This document shows, one piece after another, positions 36,683 through 45,955 of a stretch of 64,000 nucleotides of DNA (its first letter is position 1; every line of letters starts with the position of its first letter). The translations under genes and the position numbers were made by a program. This stretch comes from Dipylidium caninum. Its lineage: Eukaryota > Platyhelminthes > Cestoda > Cyclophyllidea > Dipylidiidae. The DNA is taken from contig QEYB01000841.1 of assembly GCA_017562135.1 (NCBI GenBank), forward strand, positions 868,001 through 932,000, written 5' to 3'. The notes under the pieces were generated by a model. That model saw only the letters and a list, made by a program, of their open reading frames with translations. It ran no database searches and was not told the origin of the DNA.

Positions 36683-39600
36683 TTTAGGCAGCTAAACTGA
36701 GACGTGAGCTCGAACTCGCCCATCAAAAGGTGGCCGCTCTCACCTGCCAACTCTCCGCCAATGTGAGTTTCCCTCTCGTCTCACGACTACCACGCTACTG
36801 CAGCATTTACAGTACAATGGTGCTCAGAGTCAACAGGGTTAGAGAAAAATCGTGTAAATTGAGTAGGAGCTTCGAGTGCATTCGCTTGGCAGAGGTTGTG
36901 TCTCAGTGGTACGCAAAATCCCTCGCTCCAGGGGTTAAAATTGTTCAAAATTCCCTCGCTGAGTGTAGGAAAGGGGCGAGAATAATTGTTTTTATTCCCC
37001 TTCAGACCAGTGTTGTTCAGGCGTTTGAACAAAGTCTGCAGAGTATGAACCAAAGACTGCATCAACTTTCAGCCTCATCAGCCCTCAAGGTGGGTTTTGT
37101 CTCTCGTTCTTTCTCTCCCTCTGTCTCTCGCTCTCCACCCATCACTTGATTGCCTTGCGAAGACCTTCAAAGCGTTCATCTTTCCCAGTTGACCATCGTC
37201 GCCTTTTAGGCCCCGGCGCCGGAGTCACCGATTCACTTGGTTCGACAACCGCCTTATTATTGCATATTCTACTAACATTTGGCGTACCAGTGGTTGCATG
37301 ATGTGAATGTTGAGGTGGGAGGGAAGGAAAGGGACGTGATTTGCTTTTGTTTTTCTTTTTTTCCCGCCTTTGATCTAGGAGAGAGAAGTACAGGAATTGA
37401 GGAAGATCATTGACCGATTCAGATGTCAGGCCCTCCAGAATGAGTGGTCCTCCTCCATGGAGAATGCCAGGAATGGGAGGAAACTCTCGCAGTCCCAAGA
37501 ATTCGTCAAATCCCATCACATCCTCGATTCAGGTTGGTTGTCGCCACCATATACACAATCGGAGCCCCGGTAGATGTAGTAAATGGACCCACCGTTCTCC
37601 CGAAGGGAGGCCTGACGTTAGAGTTAAGTTGTCTGGAACAGAGAAAGCAAAAGGGAGAGGCGACCTTGAAGCGGGTCTCTTTCCCGGTCTTGAATTTAGG
37701 AAAATTCTCCCCGTAATGCTGGTTAAGGAGGATGTTATCCCGCCGCCCGGTGGACCTTCCGCCTGTTCCATGCCTTTACGGTCACTTTTGTTCCACTTCA
37801 AGTGGTGATTGAAACGAAACTCGTATTGTAGGCTGCGATTATCCCCGTCTCGAAGTACAACCTGAGAAACTTACAGTGCATGTTGAAGTGCAAAGCCAGT
37901 AGCTCCACCTCCAACTGTTCGGCTAGGAGTTGATACTCAAATTAACCCCATTTACCCTACAATTCGCCATTCTCCTCGTCTTCCTCATTTCAGACGTGTT
38001 GCAACAAGCAGGCAGCCTATCCAGTCTGGTGCACAGTCCACACACCATCAGTGGTGGCGGCGGCGGCGGCTGCGGTGGGGTGTACAGCGAGGTGGTCCGG
38101 TGCCTTCACGATCCCAGCGGTCGCGGGTTCATGTCGCCCAACTACATGCCCATCCGCGACTCCTTCGACCGTGCCAACAAGAAAGGCGGTTGGGTTGGTT
38201 GAAGACCTCTTTTCATCCCCCTTCATATGCGATGCTGAGGAAGTTGCGTCAGATGGTATAATCGCCTCATGGATGATGGGCATATCTTTTGCCTGGGCCG
38301 GGAATCACCTGACGGACGGAAAACATCCTCCGTTAGATACACGCAGCCATTAAAGTTGGTCCACCGCCGAGTCTTTATCACCGCCTGGTGCTAAGAATCA
38401 GCACGTTTAGACGACTTGGATGCTTCCACAACGGTTAGAAATTCGCCATTCTGCGGTGGGCGCATTTCATTGTCATTCGAGGGTGTTTTTCACCGAGACA
38501 CTAACAAACAAAGGTGGCAGCTTCTGTTTGCAATGAGAGTCAGATCATTTTGGGGCTCATTCACGCCGGGGCCAGGAGTAGTACAGTGACATTTTTTAAG
38601 GCGTTGGCGTAATGTCGCACGAATAATCGGCACTGTGTCGCTTCTCCACGCTGAGCTCATGCGTGAAAGTCGAGGCACCTTCGTCCCCGACGGTGACCCC
38701 GAGAAGCATCGTCTATTCTGTCTGCACCAAACGGGTTAAAAGTTAGCGGCAGACGGGACGGTTGGAGGTATTTCCGACAACTCGAGTTGCATTGTGTAAG
38801 GCAGAAAACATTGTACAGTCTGGGATTTCCTTTGAGGCAGCGACCTGTTCCTTTGTGATCTTGGACTCATTTTCTGGCAGTCGAATGGCAGCCAGTTTTT
38901 ACAAGGCGAATGCAACTTCAGCTTAGACGACCCTTTTCTCAGATATTCCCTGGTTCTCAACTACGTTTCCTTGCCCTCTGGCCGGTACTTTCAAGAAATA
39001 CTGCTTGTTCCTGTTAAAGAGACAACCAAAAGAATTCCTCTTGAAGATGAGACGTGATCGCGAATTAGGAGAATGGCGAAAATTGTTCTAACTGTCTTCC
39101 GACACCGTTTCGTCCACCTGACCTGGACATAAACGCCACATTGGAAGTAGCAGCATGGTTCCATGATATGCGGTTGAGAGAAATTAGGTTATAAGTAGCA
39201 GTCAACTCCCCAGTCGCCTTCCCATAGGGGCAATAAAACCAGATTCCACTCGTCCTTGGGCAAATTTTCCTCGCCCACGCGAGAGACGCACCTTCAGGTC
39301 GGGAAAACCGATCGGTAGTAAAACGACTTTGGGCTGACGTGCCACCGGCAGTCCAAGAGGCCCGAGAAATGGTGTTGCCCAGTGGGGAAAGGCGCTGCGC
39401 AACCGAGCGAGTCGGGCGACAGACGCGCATGATTTATACCGCATCCCCAAGATAACATTTTAAACTGGTCTGCAAGTTGTCGTGAGTCATTGTGCCCCGG
39501 ACACTACGCATAACTCTTAGTCCACGCAATTGTGGACTTTCTTTTAATCTTCTCCTCTTTTATCATGGCCACTCGACACTCTACTCGTCCCGCTTGGGCA

Positions 39601-42600
39601 TTTCAAACGGTGGGGAATGTAGATAAACTTGGTTTCGGGGGAGGGGAAATGGGGGAGGGTGGAAGTGCGTGCTCTTCGACACTGATGAGTAGGGAGAATA
39701 TTAATCACTTCACTGGCGGAACTTCTTTTCTCTTGTCTGACGACTTCACAGCTGCGCTCCTCCATCAATCGCGCATTTCGGAGAAGCAAGAGTCGTGACC
39801 CGCCGGATCGCGCCAGGGTCACCTCTACCTCGTCTCACGATGCCAATCTCCCCAGCCCAAGCAGGTAATTCGCAGTGACTGTCCAGTGGAAAGCAGTACG
39901 CCAAATTGAGTGGTTTGATTAGGAGGAGAGGAAAAGAATTAGGCTGGAACCACGGAAAGCATGCAAGGCTCAGGGATGTTCCTATTTTTCTCTTGCTAGC
40001 GGTTCCAGCGTGCGACACTCTCCGACGAGTTCGAGCGGAGAGTCGCCCTCAACGACGGGCAAGATGGACGCGGAGGAGGGCGGCGAGGCTCTGGCCACAG
40101 ACGTGGGCGGAGTGATGGAGATGATGCAGGAGACGGTGCGTCACCTTCAACATCAGGTCCGATGTCTGCGTGCCGAAAACGCTTTCCTCCAACGCGCCGT
40201 GGATCGGTGCTCCCTCGCCAACTCCGAGTCCGAAAAGGCCTCCCTCACCTCGGCCTCTGCCTCCGGTGCCTTCTCGCTAGTCGCAAATCCACTTCGAACA
40301 TGTCGATTCATCAGGGGTAAAGTCAAAAACTCAGTGGTGAACAATTTTTTAGGAGGTTTAGTGTCTTTTGTCATCGAAGAGTCCCGTCAAGTGGCAATTG
40401 GTTGACAACCCAAACAGGCACTACGCAGCATTTCAATCACATCTGTTAAATGCACTGTCAGGTTGAAGTCGCCGGGAATCCCTTCCTCATAATCCTCTCC
40501 ATCGCAGCAAGATTATCGTTGAATGAGCGAAAGATTTTTGCTTTTGTGACACTCTGACATCGGCAACCACGCGGTACCGTTAGATTCGAAACTATGAAAC
40601 GGGTGTTTTTGTTGGGTCTCTGCTCACCTGCGACTAAGACACGTAGTAACGGGCACCAGATATTTTTATCTAAACATTTTAATTGTGTTCTCCTTACCTT
40701 TCTCGCGAAAACTTTCACGCTTGTAGGCGCTTTTTATTTCACTTTTCTCCGGTTTTTACACAAAATCATCACTTATAACGGAACGTGGATTTCGTTTAAT
40801 AAGGGAAGGCGATCAAGCAAAGGGGTAGATGAGAATACACCCCGAGAACGAAATTATGGTTGCCATTTGGTGGAGTGCCTAAAGAGTAAGCATCCATCCT
40901 TCCTCCCTTCTTACAACCGAGCTAATCCACGAGATCGACGAAGTCCTAAGGCTGTCAAAATGATGTGATGCATGAGAGGGAAGAGCAAGCACTGCCTAGT
41001 CGGCACTCCATGATGGCAACGCTCGACGACCTTAGAAAGCTTCAATTCCTGTTGAAAAATTAAATAACTTTCCTACACTGGGACATTTCACCACATCCTC
41101 CATATCCACACGATATTTTTTTCTACCGATTATTACCTTCCCCCTAATTATAAATTATTTTGGAGAGAAATAACACAATCAGCAAAATGATGTTATAAAA
41201 AAGACGTTAGATTGTTTATTAACTCTAAAATTAAGATCTCTTCTCAAAATTGAAAGCATGACTTTCTCGACCTTTGGCAGAAAGTCAGCAATGGCAATAG
41301 AATTTGTAACAAAATAACGCTTGTTTCATAGCTTCCAAGCCATTACTTGGCAAAGACAACTTTCCGCAAAGGACTAATTGCGATGGATCTCAACACCGTT
41401 AGTGTCTCTCCACCTCGATCCTGTTCGATGAGCTCAACCGGTCCCCTTCCTCCAGGTTGTGTTTTTATACTGTTGCGGCTCCCTCCCTTCCTCCGCTCCC
41501 CGACACCACGGCAATTCGATGGTCTTAAGGGTGGGGGAGAGGGGGGGGGGGAAGAAATATGCGTCGATGCGATGAGAAGAGATGAATTATGGAAATATTC
41601 GTCAATTTTCCTGCAGAACTATTTGCGGTGACTCCAGAAATTGGACAACGCGCGGTTCCTGTTTTCCTGGAATTGAACTACAAGCAGACGTTGTGTCGAC
41701 CAGGCGATGAGGCGCGGAGTATGCAGCGCACGGCAGTCCCGTCCAGTCCGAGTCAGCACTACCTTTCGCCGCCGGGACAGCAGATTCCACAAATTGGCTG
41801 TCCGTCGCCCCGACTTGGTAGTCGAGTGCGAGCTGAGGAGTCGGAGACCCACGATTTCTCCCACCTCCACCTCCTCGGACGGGTTTGTCTCGACCAGTCT
41901 GCATCTGATTTGCCGAACAAGGTGAAAAATCTCTTCACCGTAAGTCTTAAAACGTCGCATTTACTCAAGAGACTTCAACTGACAGCTGCCAAATAAGATG
42001 ATGTCGTCCTGTCTGTTTCCAGCTCTACCTCAACTACCTCGATCCAGACGAGCAGATTGGCCTGACGGCAGATGCTGTCTTGTCGATTTCGGTGAAGACT
42101 GTCGCCTCGATGCCGAATGGCTTAGAGCCCACCAAGGAGATTCAAATATGCCCCCTCAACGGTGACAACCCCGCGGTGCTAGTTGACACCGGCTATGAGG
42201 TGTCGGGCATTACCATCACCCTTCACGAGAACGCGTACACCCTGGAGAAGCCGTCAGCGCCAAGCCTGTTGAATCCATTGACCGTCTCGTCTATTGCGTG
42301 GATCTCCTTGTTGTCAGCTCCACTTCTGTGCAAAATGATTGAATCACTATTGTCTAACAAGTGTGTTATCATTTATGGGCCTAGAGGCTCGGGAAAACTG
42401 GAATTTGGACGAATCCTCATCGAGTGTATGGCGAAAATGTGAGTAGCCGTTGCCATCTTTTCCCCGAAGCCACCATTTCGACAGGACTTCGCATGGATGT
42501 CAATTAGGAATTAGACCTTCTATGATGCTCAATTGACATTCTATTGGAACCGTGGTTATTTGCAAAGCATAATTCGCGCTCTGACAGCATTCTTACCCCA

Positions 42601-44588
42601 TGACGCAGCAGAGCGTTCTTTTTTCATTTTCCTTGACTGGTCTTCTGGTGCCTGTCAGGTTCCCTGGCTTTTGGACGGGTCTGCCCAACGCGATTCACTA
42701 CTACCTGCGTGCCTCCTCGAATGCCGTGAATGAGTTACGACAAGTTCTCCTCAACGCCCTCCTCTCCGTCGGGGACTCATCATCCTTCGACTGCCGCCCT
42801 CCCTGCTGCCCGACCTCGTCAACATCATGACAGAACTCGGATTTAACACGCATCCCCGCAAGTAACTCCGACTGCCGCCCCTCTAGTTTGTCTGAAGAGG
42901 GCCTTCGGCCTGGGAAAACGCTCTCGTCTACTAATTTTTGGCTATTTACTGCCTCGTCAGTTAGAGAAATCCACTTTTGTTTGAAGGGACTGATGGGGGA
43001 AAGTTTGGGTCCAAGTTAGTGAACTTTCTCCACTTGCCCCCTCTCCAACGCGTATGACGTTCTGAGTTTTAAAGTGCCTACGCCGATAGTGAGTTTACAG
43101 TCAGACGATTCCATCGTCTCATAGCACCTCCTCAAGTCCACTCCACTTTGTTCGGCCACTGTGGCTCCAAAGCGGACACCGGCTTGCAGTTGACTATAAA
43201 TTTATACCAAAATTTATTCTCCATTCTTGGGAACTTAAAATTTTTCCCTAATCGAACTACTTTCCATTGCAGAATCTTACTCTTGGCAATTACGGACACC
43301 CTCATCTTCCCGGAGGAGCCCACGAAACTGCGCAATTGTCCGGGGTGAGTAAATCCGGCCTGTCACGACGGCGAAATGAAGCACAACATCTCCCTCTCCG
43401 CCCCCACACCCGTCCCACGTTTCAGATTTGCGACGCCTTCCAGCGCATCCTTGTTCGCTGAATTAATTCACTTTGTGGCGGTAACAGGCTGTTAGGACGC
43501 CCTCTGCTTCCTCCTTCTCTTCCCGTCCTTCTCCGCCTCCTCCTTCGCATCCGCCTTCCCCTCCTCCGTCTTCTCTCCTCTTCCTCCTCCTCCTCCTGCC
43601 CCTCCTCCTGAGCTCTGAGCACGTCCATTGCCAGACAGGAGCTACGCGCGTAAGGACGATTGTTCTATTGAACGAATGTAGTCGTAGGATCAAAACAAGG
43701 TGATGCGTGAATGAAATGTGAACCACGCTGACTCGTCGGCGGATGGAAAGACATGCTTGTCAGCCTACTTGACGAAAGGTTCTTGTTTTGATATGTTTCG
43801 AGAAATCTGAAAGTTAAAAAGAAGGATGGCTTTTGCCATCTCACCTTAAATACCTAACACTCTCTAATCTCCCTATATCACAAGTGTGGAGGTTGACGAA
43901 AGAAAGGCGTGCTTTGATCTCCCCTGACTCGATGTGTCATTGTTTTCCACTGTCTAGAATATTCCCCTTCCTCGCCGACATCCAGAGCGCTTCCACATAC
44001 ATGCGCCGATGTCTACGTCAGCGTTTCTCTCAATTTGCTTTTCAATGTTTGGACGCCTCTAACATGACCAATGTCGCTGAATTGGACGCTCTTACCGAGG
44101 TCATTGAATGGCTTCCCGAGTTCTGGCTGCGATGTGTCACCGCTTCAGCGTGGAACAGTTTGGCTGACGACTCGACCTCGACCTCCGACTTTGTCCTCTC
44201 CCCTTTCCGTCTCCTCGCTTGCCCCCTTTCTCTGCAAGCCTCCTCCGTGTGGTTCCGTGAGGTCTGCGACTCAGAGGGTATCTTCCGCCGCGTCGGTGAA
44301 TCTAACCGCGACCTCATGCGCTGGCTGGCGAATACATGGCCTTGGCCCAACGAGAAACTCCCATTTGTATTTGCCCCCTTTGAGCGTTCTAGCGTCCCCT
44401 CGGACGCCATCATGACTTCCTCGGGCTCCTCCTCGGCCTCCGCTTCAGCCTCGACCTCGATGATTATGTACGATTCGAGTGCCTCACTGCCGGCGTTACT
44501 CTCCGCCACCGCGATCCCCGGAGGCGGTGTTGGAGGAGTTGGTGGATGTATGCGTAGAACTTCGCCTTGCCCCATTCTGAGAAGATGA
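28010..44588 (+). CDS. NAV: Neuron navigator (NAV/UNC-53) homologue, multi-exon, N-terminus unresolved
   Basis: NAV proteins track microtubule plus ends and guide neurite and cell migration; family members carry a Ser-rich EB-binding region, coiled coils and a C-terminal AAA-type ATPase domain. The same order is seen here: a Ser/Thr/Pro-rich region with SRIP (an SxIP motif) in the first exon; coiled coil with LRRELELAHQKVAALTCQLS and VQAFEQSLQSM, both close to NAV; a WLRSSINRAF-like basic linker; a second coiled coil; the IGLTADAVLSI region; a P-loop GPRGSGKL; and a C-terminal part with MRRCLRQRF, VIEWLPEFW and WFREV matching the NAV tail. Splice phases agree throughout, apart from one exon lacking a base. 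The exons found sum to about 4.4 kb, shorter than vertebrate NAVs, and upstream exons may be missing. A stop codon ends the gene at 44588. Confidence 0.85.
29146..32133 (+). other. NAV intron (2988 bp)
   Basis: Begins gtaagg and ends in a strong pyrimidine tract with acceptor tctttgcttctag. No repeat or nested gene was recognised. A CA-rich run lies near 30822-30850. Confidence 0.65.
32134..32762 (+). CDS. NAV: NAV exon: second Ser/Pro-rich region
   Basis: Starts after tctttgcttctag; its first base completes the split GGA codon. It encodes about 209 residues rich in Ser and Pro (SPRSPRLSPR, a glycine run, then SRSLETLIFQG). The SRSLETL stretch resembles the Ser-rich part that precedes the NAV coiled coil. 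The donor is gtaaaa at 32763, leaving one G that combines with GT of the next exon. Confidence 0.7.
32763..34770 (+). other. NAV intron
   Basis: Begins gtaaaa and ends tctctttcag. AT-rich in places; no repeat or gene was recognised. Confidence 0.6.
34771..34820 (+). CDS. NAV: NAV small exon (50 bp)
   Basis: Flanked by tctctttcag and gtaagt. With the G left over from the previous exon it reads GFGSHMSLSSSGSIISP, which fits the Ser-rich S-L-S-S-S-x-S-I/V stretch that lies just before the NAV coiled coil. It is in phase on both sides. Confidence 0.65.
35171..35215 (+). CDS. NAV: Possible NAV small exon (45 bp)
   Basis: Follows cgctatgcag and reads WGLFSASGSDNDSSE in phase 0. A donor gtgggc at 35216 keeps phase 0 into the coiled-coil exon, giving SDNDSSE-AAKLRREL, which resembles the acidic stretch before KLRREL in other NAVs. 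A better-looking donor (gtgtga at 35269) would break the frame with the next exon. The exon could be alternative or absent. Confidence 0.4.
36642..36679 (+). repeat. (CT)19 microsatellite serving as polypyrimidine tract
   Basis: Nineteen CT units are followed by ttcctttag, the acceptor of the NAV coiled-coil exon. The microsatellite therefore forms most of the polypyrimidine tract of that intron. Confidence 0.9.
36688..36762 (+). CDS. NAV: NAV exon: start of coiled coil
   Basis: Twenty-five codons in phase 0 between ttcctttag and gtgagt, reading AAKLRRELELAHQKVAALTC and then QLSAN. This matches the KLRRELxxxQEKVxALTxQL stretch of NAV proteins very well and is one of the strongest identifiers of the gene. 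Confidence 0.85.
37006..37089 (+). CDS. NAV: NAV exon: coiled coil, second part
   Basis: Twenty-eight codons in phase 0 between ccccttcag and gtgggt. VQAFEQSLQSMNQRLHQLS matches the VxAFEQSLxxMxxRLQxL stretch of NAV. Confidence 0.85.
37379..37532 (+). CDS. NAV: NAV exon: coiled coil, third part
   Basis: Starts after tttgatctag with EREVQELRKIIDRFRCQALQ, corresponding to the ELxELRKTIE stretch of NAV. It ends before gttggt with one base left over, giving GAC with the next exon. Confidence 0.8.
37994..38193 (+). CDS. NAV: NAV exon: linker with glycine run
   Basis: Starts after ttcctcatttcag. It contains a short glycine run (CGG-type codons) and ends NKKGGW before gttggt in phase 0. In vertebrate NAVs the matching position is KKKRKNW, just before LRSSF, so the end of this exon fits the family. 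The donor gttggt is the same unusual hexamer as at the preceding exon. Confidence 0.7.
38194..39751 (+). other. NAV intron (1558 bp)
   Basis: Begins gttggt and ends cgacttcacag. No repeat or nested gene was recognised. Confidence 0.6.
39752..39864 (+). CDS. NAV: NAV exon: basic LRSS-x-x-x-AF linker
   Basis: Starts with LRSSINRAFRRSKSRDPP, equivalent to the basic LRSSFKQAF stretch of NAV proteins. It ends in phase 2 before gtaatt; the two left-over bases AG join C of the next exon. Confidence 0.8.
40000..40316 (+). CDS. NAV: NAV exon: second coiled coil
   Basis: Starts after ttctcttgctag. After an acidic and Ser-rich start it encodes a heptad-like segment, METVRH-type then HQVRCLRAENAFLQRAV, which corresponds to the MNRMQxEIEKLKAEND coiled coil of NAV. 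It ends before gtaaag with one base left over. Confidence 0.75.
40317..41371 (+). other. NAV intron carrying a dispersed repeat
   Basis: More than half of this intron is the dispersed repeat at 40752-41310. The acceptor is uncertain: cttgtttcatag at 41331 is the better acceptor by eye but is out of phase with the previous exon, whereas tttccgcaaag at 41371 is in phase. Confidence 0.5.
40752..41310 (+). repeat. Dispersed repeat, copy in NAV intron
   Basis: Diverged direct copy of 45375-45955. Shared landmarks in order are aaaatcatcactt, the long identical stretch taagggaaggcgatcaagca, gatgagaatacac, a ttctt...caacc stretch, agcttcaatt, the Y-rich gat(t)attatc stretch, and agaaagt near the end. 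No long ORF or terminal repeat was recognised, so it may be non-autonomous. Confidence 0.75.
41372..41455 (+). CDS. NAV: NAV exon: Ser/Pro linker before ATPase region
   Basis: Reads GLIAMDLNTVSVSPP and onwards through SMSSTGPLPP. Its donor gttgtg leaves one G that gives GAA with the next exon. The chosen start is phase-compatible; an alternative start at 41332 would need a different donor or an extra exon upstream. Confidence 0.5.
41617..41939 (+). CDS. NAV: NAV exon: region N-terminal to ATPase
   Basis: Starts after cgtcaattttcctgcag and is open in phase. It contains a Ser/Pro linker and ends HLHLLGRVCLD...KVKNLFT, equivalent to the FFLGCSKVSGKVDWKMLDEAV...FKDYI segment of NAV. The donor is gtaagt in phase 0. 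Confidence 0.75.
42023..42438 (+). CDS. NAV: NAV exon: pre-ATPase region and P-loop
   Basis: Starts after ctgtttccag. It encodes LYLNYLDPDEQIGLTADAVL (like DYISKMDPASTLGLSTESI), ITITLHENA (like ISVSLKG), then ESLLSNKCVIIYGPRGSGKL. The last block is the Walker A region, where NAVs read GPSGTGKT. Leu replaces the Ser/Thr that normally follows the P-loop lysine. Ends in phase 2 before gtgagt. Confidence 0.8.
42659..42861 (+). CDS. NAV: NAV exon: ATPase middle part, one base short
   Basis: Starts after tggtgcctgtcag. The first part (NAIHYYLRASSNAVNELRQV) fits the LQLYLSNLANQI stretch of NAV, in the frame set by the upstream exon. The last part fits only in another frame: LIILRLPPSLLPDLVNIMTE, aligned with VILLDDLSEAGSISELVNGA. 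The exon is 203 bp; 204 would join both parts and keep phase with the next exon. A gggg run at 42771-42774 is the likely site of a missing base. The Walker B acidic residues are not present in either frame. Confidence 0.65.
43273..43344 (+). CDS. NAV: NAV exon: ATPase core
   Basis: Follows tttccattgcag and ends before gtgagt. ILLLAITDTLIFPEEPTKLR aligns with YIIGTTNQPVKMTPNHGL of NAV, the sensor-1 strand region. Phase 2 to phase 2. Confidence 0.65.
43505..43610 (-). repeat. Pyrimidine-rich CTC/CTT tract in NAV intron
   Basis: About 100 bases of C and T with CTC, CTT and CCG units in the last intron of the NAV gene. The minus strand therefore gives an Arg/Glu-rich spurious ORF. Confidence 0.8.
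43958..44588 (+). CDS. NAV: NAV terminal exon: C-terminal ATPase subdomain and tail
   Basis: Starts after ccactgtctag and runs to TGA at 44586-44588. STYMRRCLRQRF matches GFLVRYLRRKL; ALTEVIEWLPEFW matches ELLRVLDWVPKLW; FRLLACPLSLQASSVWFREV matches the FLSCPIxxxxxRxWFxDLW stretch; and WPWPNEK matches the PWPS stretch of NAV. The last 70 or so residues are Ser- and Gly-rich and specific to this sequence. A clear polyadenylation signal was not picked out downstream. Confidence 0.8.
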
Positions 44589-44789
44589 TCAGCGTGCCTC
44601 GCCACTATCTTCTCGACTTTGTGAACCTTCGCTTCTAACTGATGCAGTTCTTGTGCCTTAATGTGTTATTTATCGTTGAGAATCATTTGTTATATTTTAA
44701 AACTCTCTACTATAACTTATTCCCGCTCGTGGCCTTTGTGACGCTAACAGTGAAATTTGGGTGGCATAGTTCTCTAGCCGGGCATAAAA

Positions 44790-45240
44790 ACCTTAGAAAA
44801 AGTCGCTGTATACTTTGAAACGGGTGGCTTCGCTCACTCTGTGTTCAGCTGCAACTGAGAGATATCCATTGTTGCCTGCGCTCCATGAGTTTACTTCTAC
44901 ATTATAAGGGTGTTCTCACCTATTTTTTATAAGTTTTCCCTTTGAACAAAACTAGGTTTACATCTATTCTTCTTGCACTAGTTCAAATTGAAGCATAACG
45001 CAGTTCTAAATTTTCCCAAAAAAAACATTGGAAGCAAGCGGAGATGGATCAAAACTAATGAGGAAAGGCACGGCTTGGTTTCTCGGCAACTTTAGTGTAG
45101 AGAAGGAGCCTCGAGGAAGACGACCGGTACATGTTGATGATGACGAGGAGGGAGAATGAAGGACGACTGGGGAATTCGATGCCCACACGTGCAACCATTC
45201 GCCACGACTTGGACCTGCACAAGGAATCAGCCACTCTGCT
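44790..45240 (+). repeat. Dispersed repeat module, copy downstream of NAV
   Basis: Direct-orientation relative of the module at 12540-13190. Shared landmarks in order are g(t/c)tcagctgc(a/g)actgagag, a variable AT-rich middle, cttcttg...aattgaa, a gatgacgaggag-type run, and the end signature gacgactggggaattcgatgc...gcaaccattcgccacgac. Confidence 0.55.
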
Positions 45241-45374
45241 ACGGCTATGCTAAAACATCTACGTACAATAAATACAAAAAATAACTTGGATTCAGACGAA
45301 CAAACGCAGCTGGAGATGGTGGAGTGGCCGCTTATGCAAGTGCGTATCACTGCTGCTTCCTCCGCAATACACGA

Positions 45375-45955
45375 TTGTTGCCGATTTTTATGCCAAATCA
45401 TCACTTGTAGTGAAAAGTGGTTTTCTTTTGATAAGGGAAGGCGATCAAGCAAATGGGCAGATGAGAATACACGCCCGAGGGACACCTCAAAACGAAATTC
45501 CATCAAATAAAAAATTATGTTTGGCAAATGGTGGAATGTCTAAGGCCTGTTTCATTCTTTCTTCCTTCTTGCAACCAGGCGGAACCGCACAAAAGTCGCG
45601 AAGTTCCACCGAAGTGAAGTTGATGTCATACATGAAAAGAAACTTGTGAGGAGAAACTAACGACTGTGATGGCAGCGTACGACAACAGCATAAAGCTTCA
45701 ATTTCCGCCTATAATTTAAATAACTCGTCGGCAATATGAAATTTTGCAATATCATCCATATTTACCTGATGTTTTGCCGGTTGATTATTATCTTTTCTCG
45801 TAATTACAAAATTCTTTTATGAAAAAGAGAATATAGTGACACAAATGATATTTTGACGGACTTAGATTCGTTTATGGAAAATTTTCCAAAAGACATGAAT
45901 GGCTTGTCTCATCCTTGGGAGAAAGTTGTGGATGCCGATTAAACTTATTACCAAT
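45375..45955 (+). repeat. Dispersed repeat, copy downstream of NAV
   Basis: Direct copy of the repeat at 40752-41310. The core ataagggaaggcgatcaagc is the same in both copies, and the flanks are diverged by substitutions and indels. The two copies flank the exons that encode the NAV ATPase region. Confidence 0.75.

Noticed and set aside
43427..43480. Possible extra NAV exon after tttcag, before gtaaca
   Set aside because: It would end in a phase that does not fit the last exon, while joining 43344 directly to 43958 gives a frame that aligns with NAV.
44042..44605. 187-codon minus-strand ORF
   Set aside because: Shadow of the last NAV exon, whose plus-strand translation matches the NAV tail.
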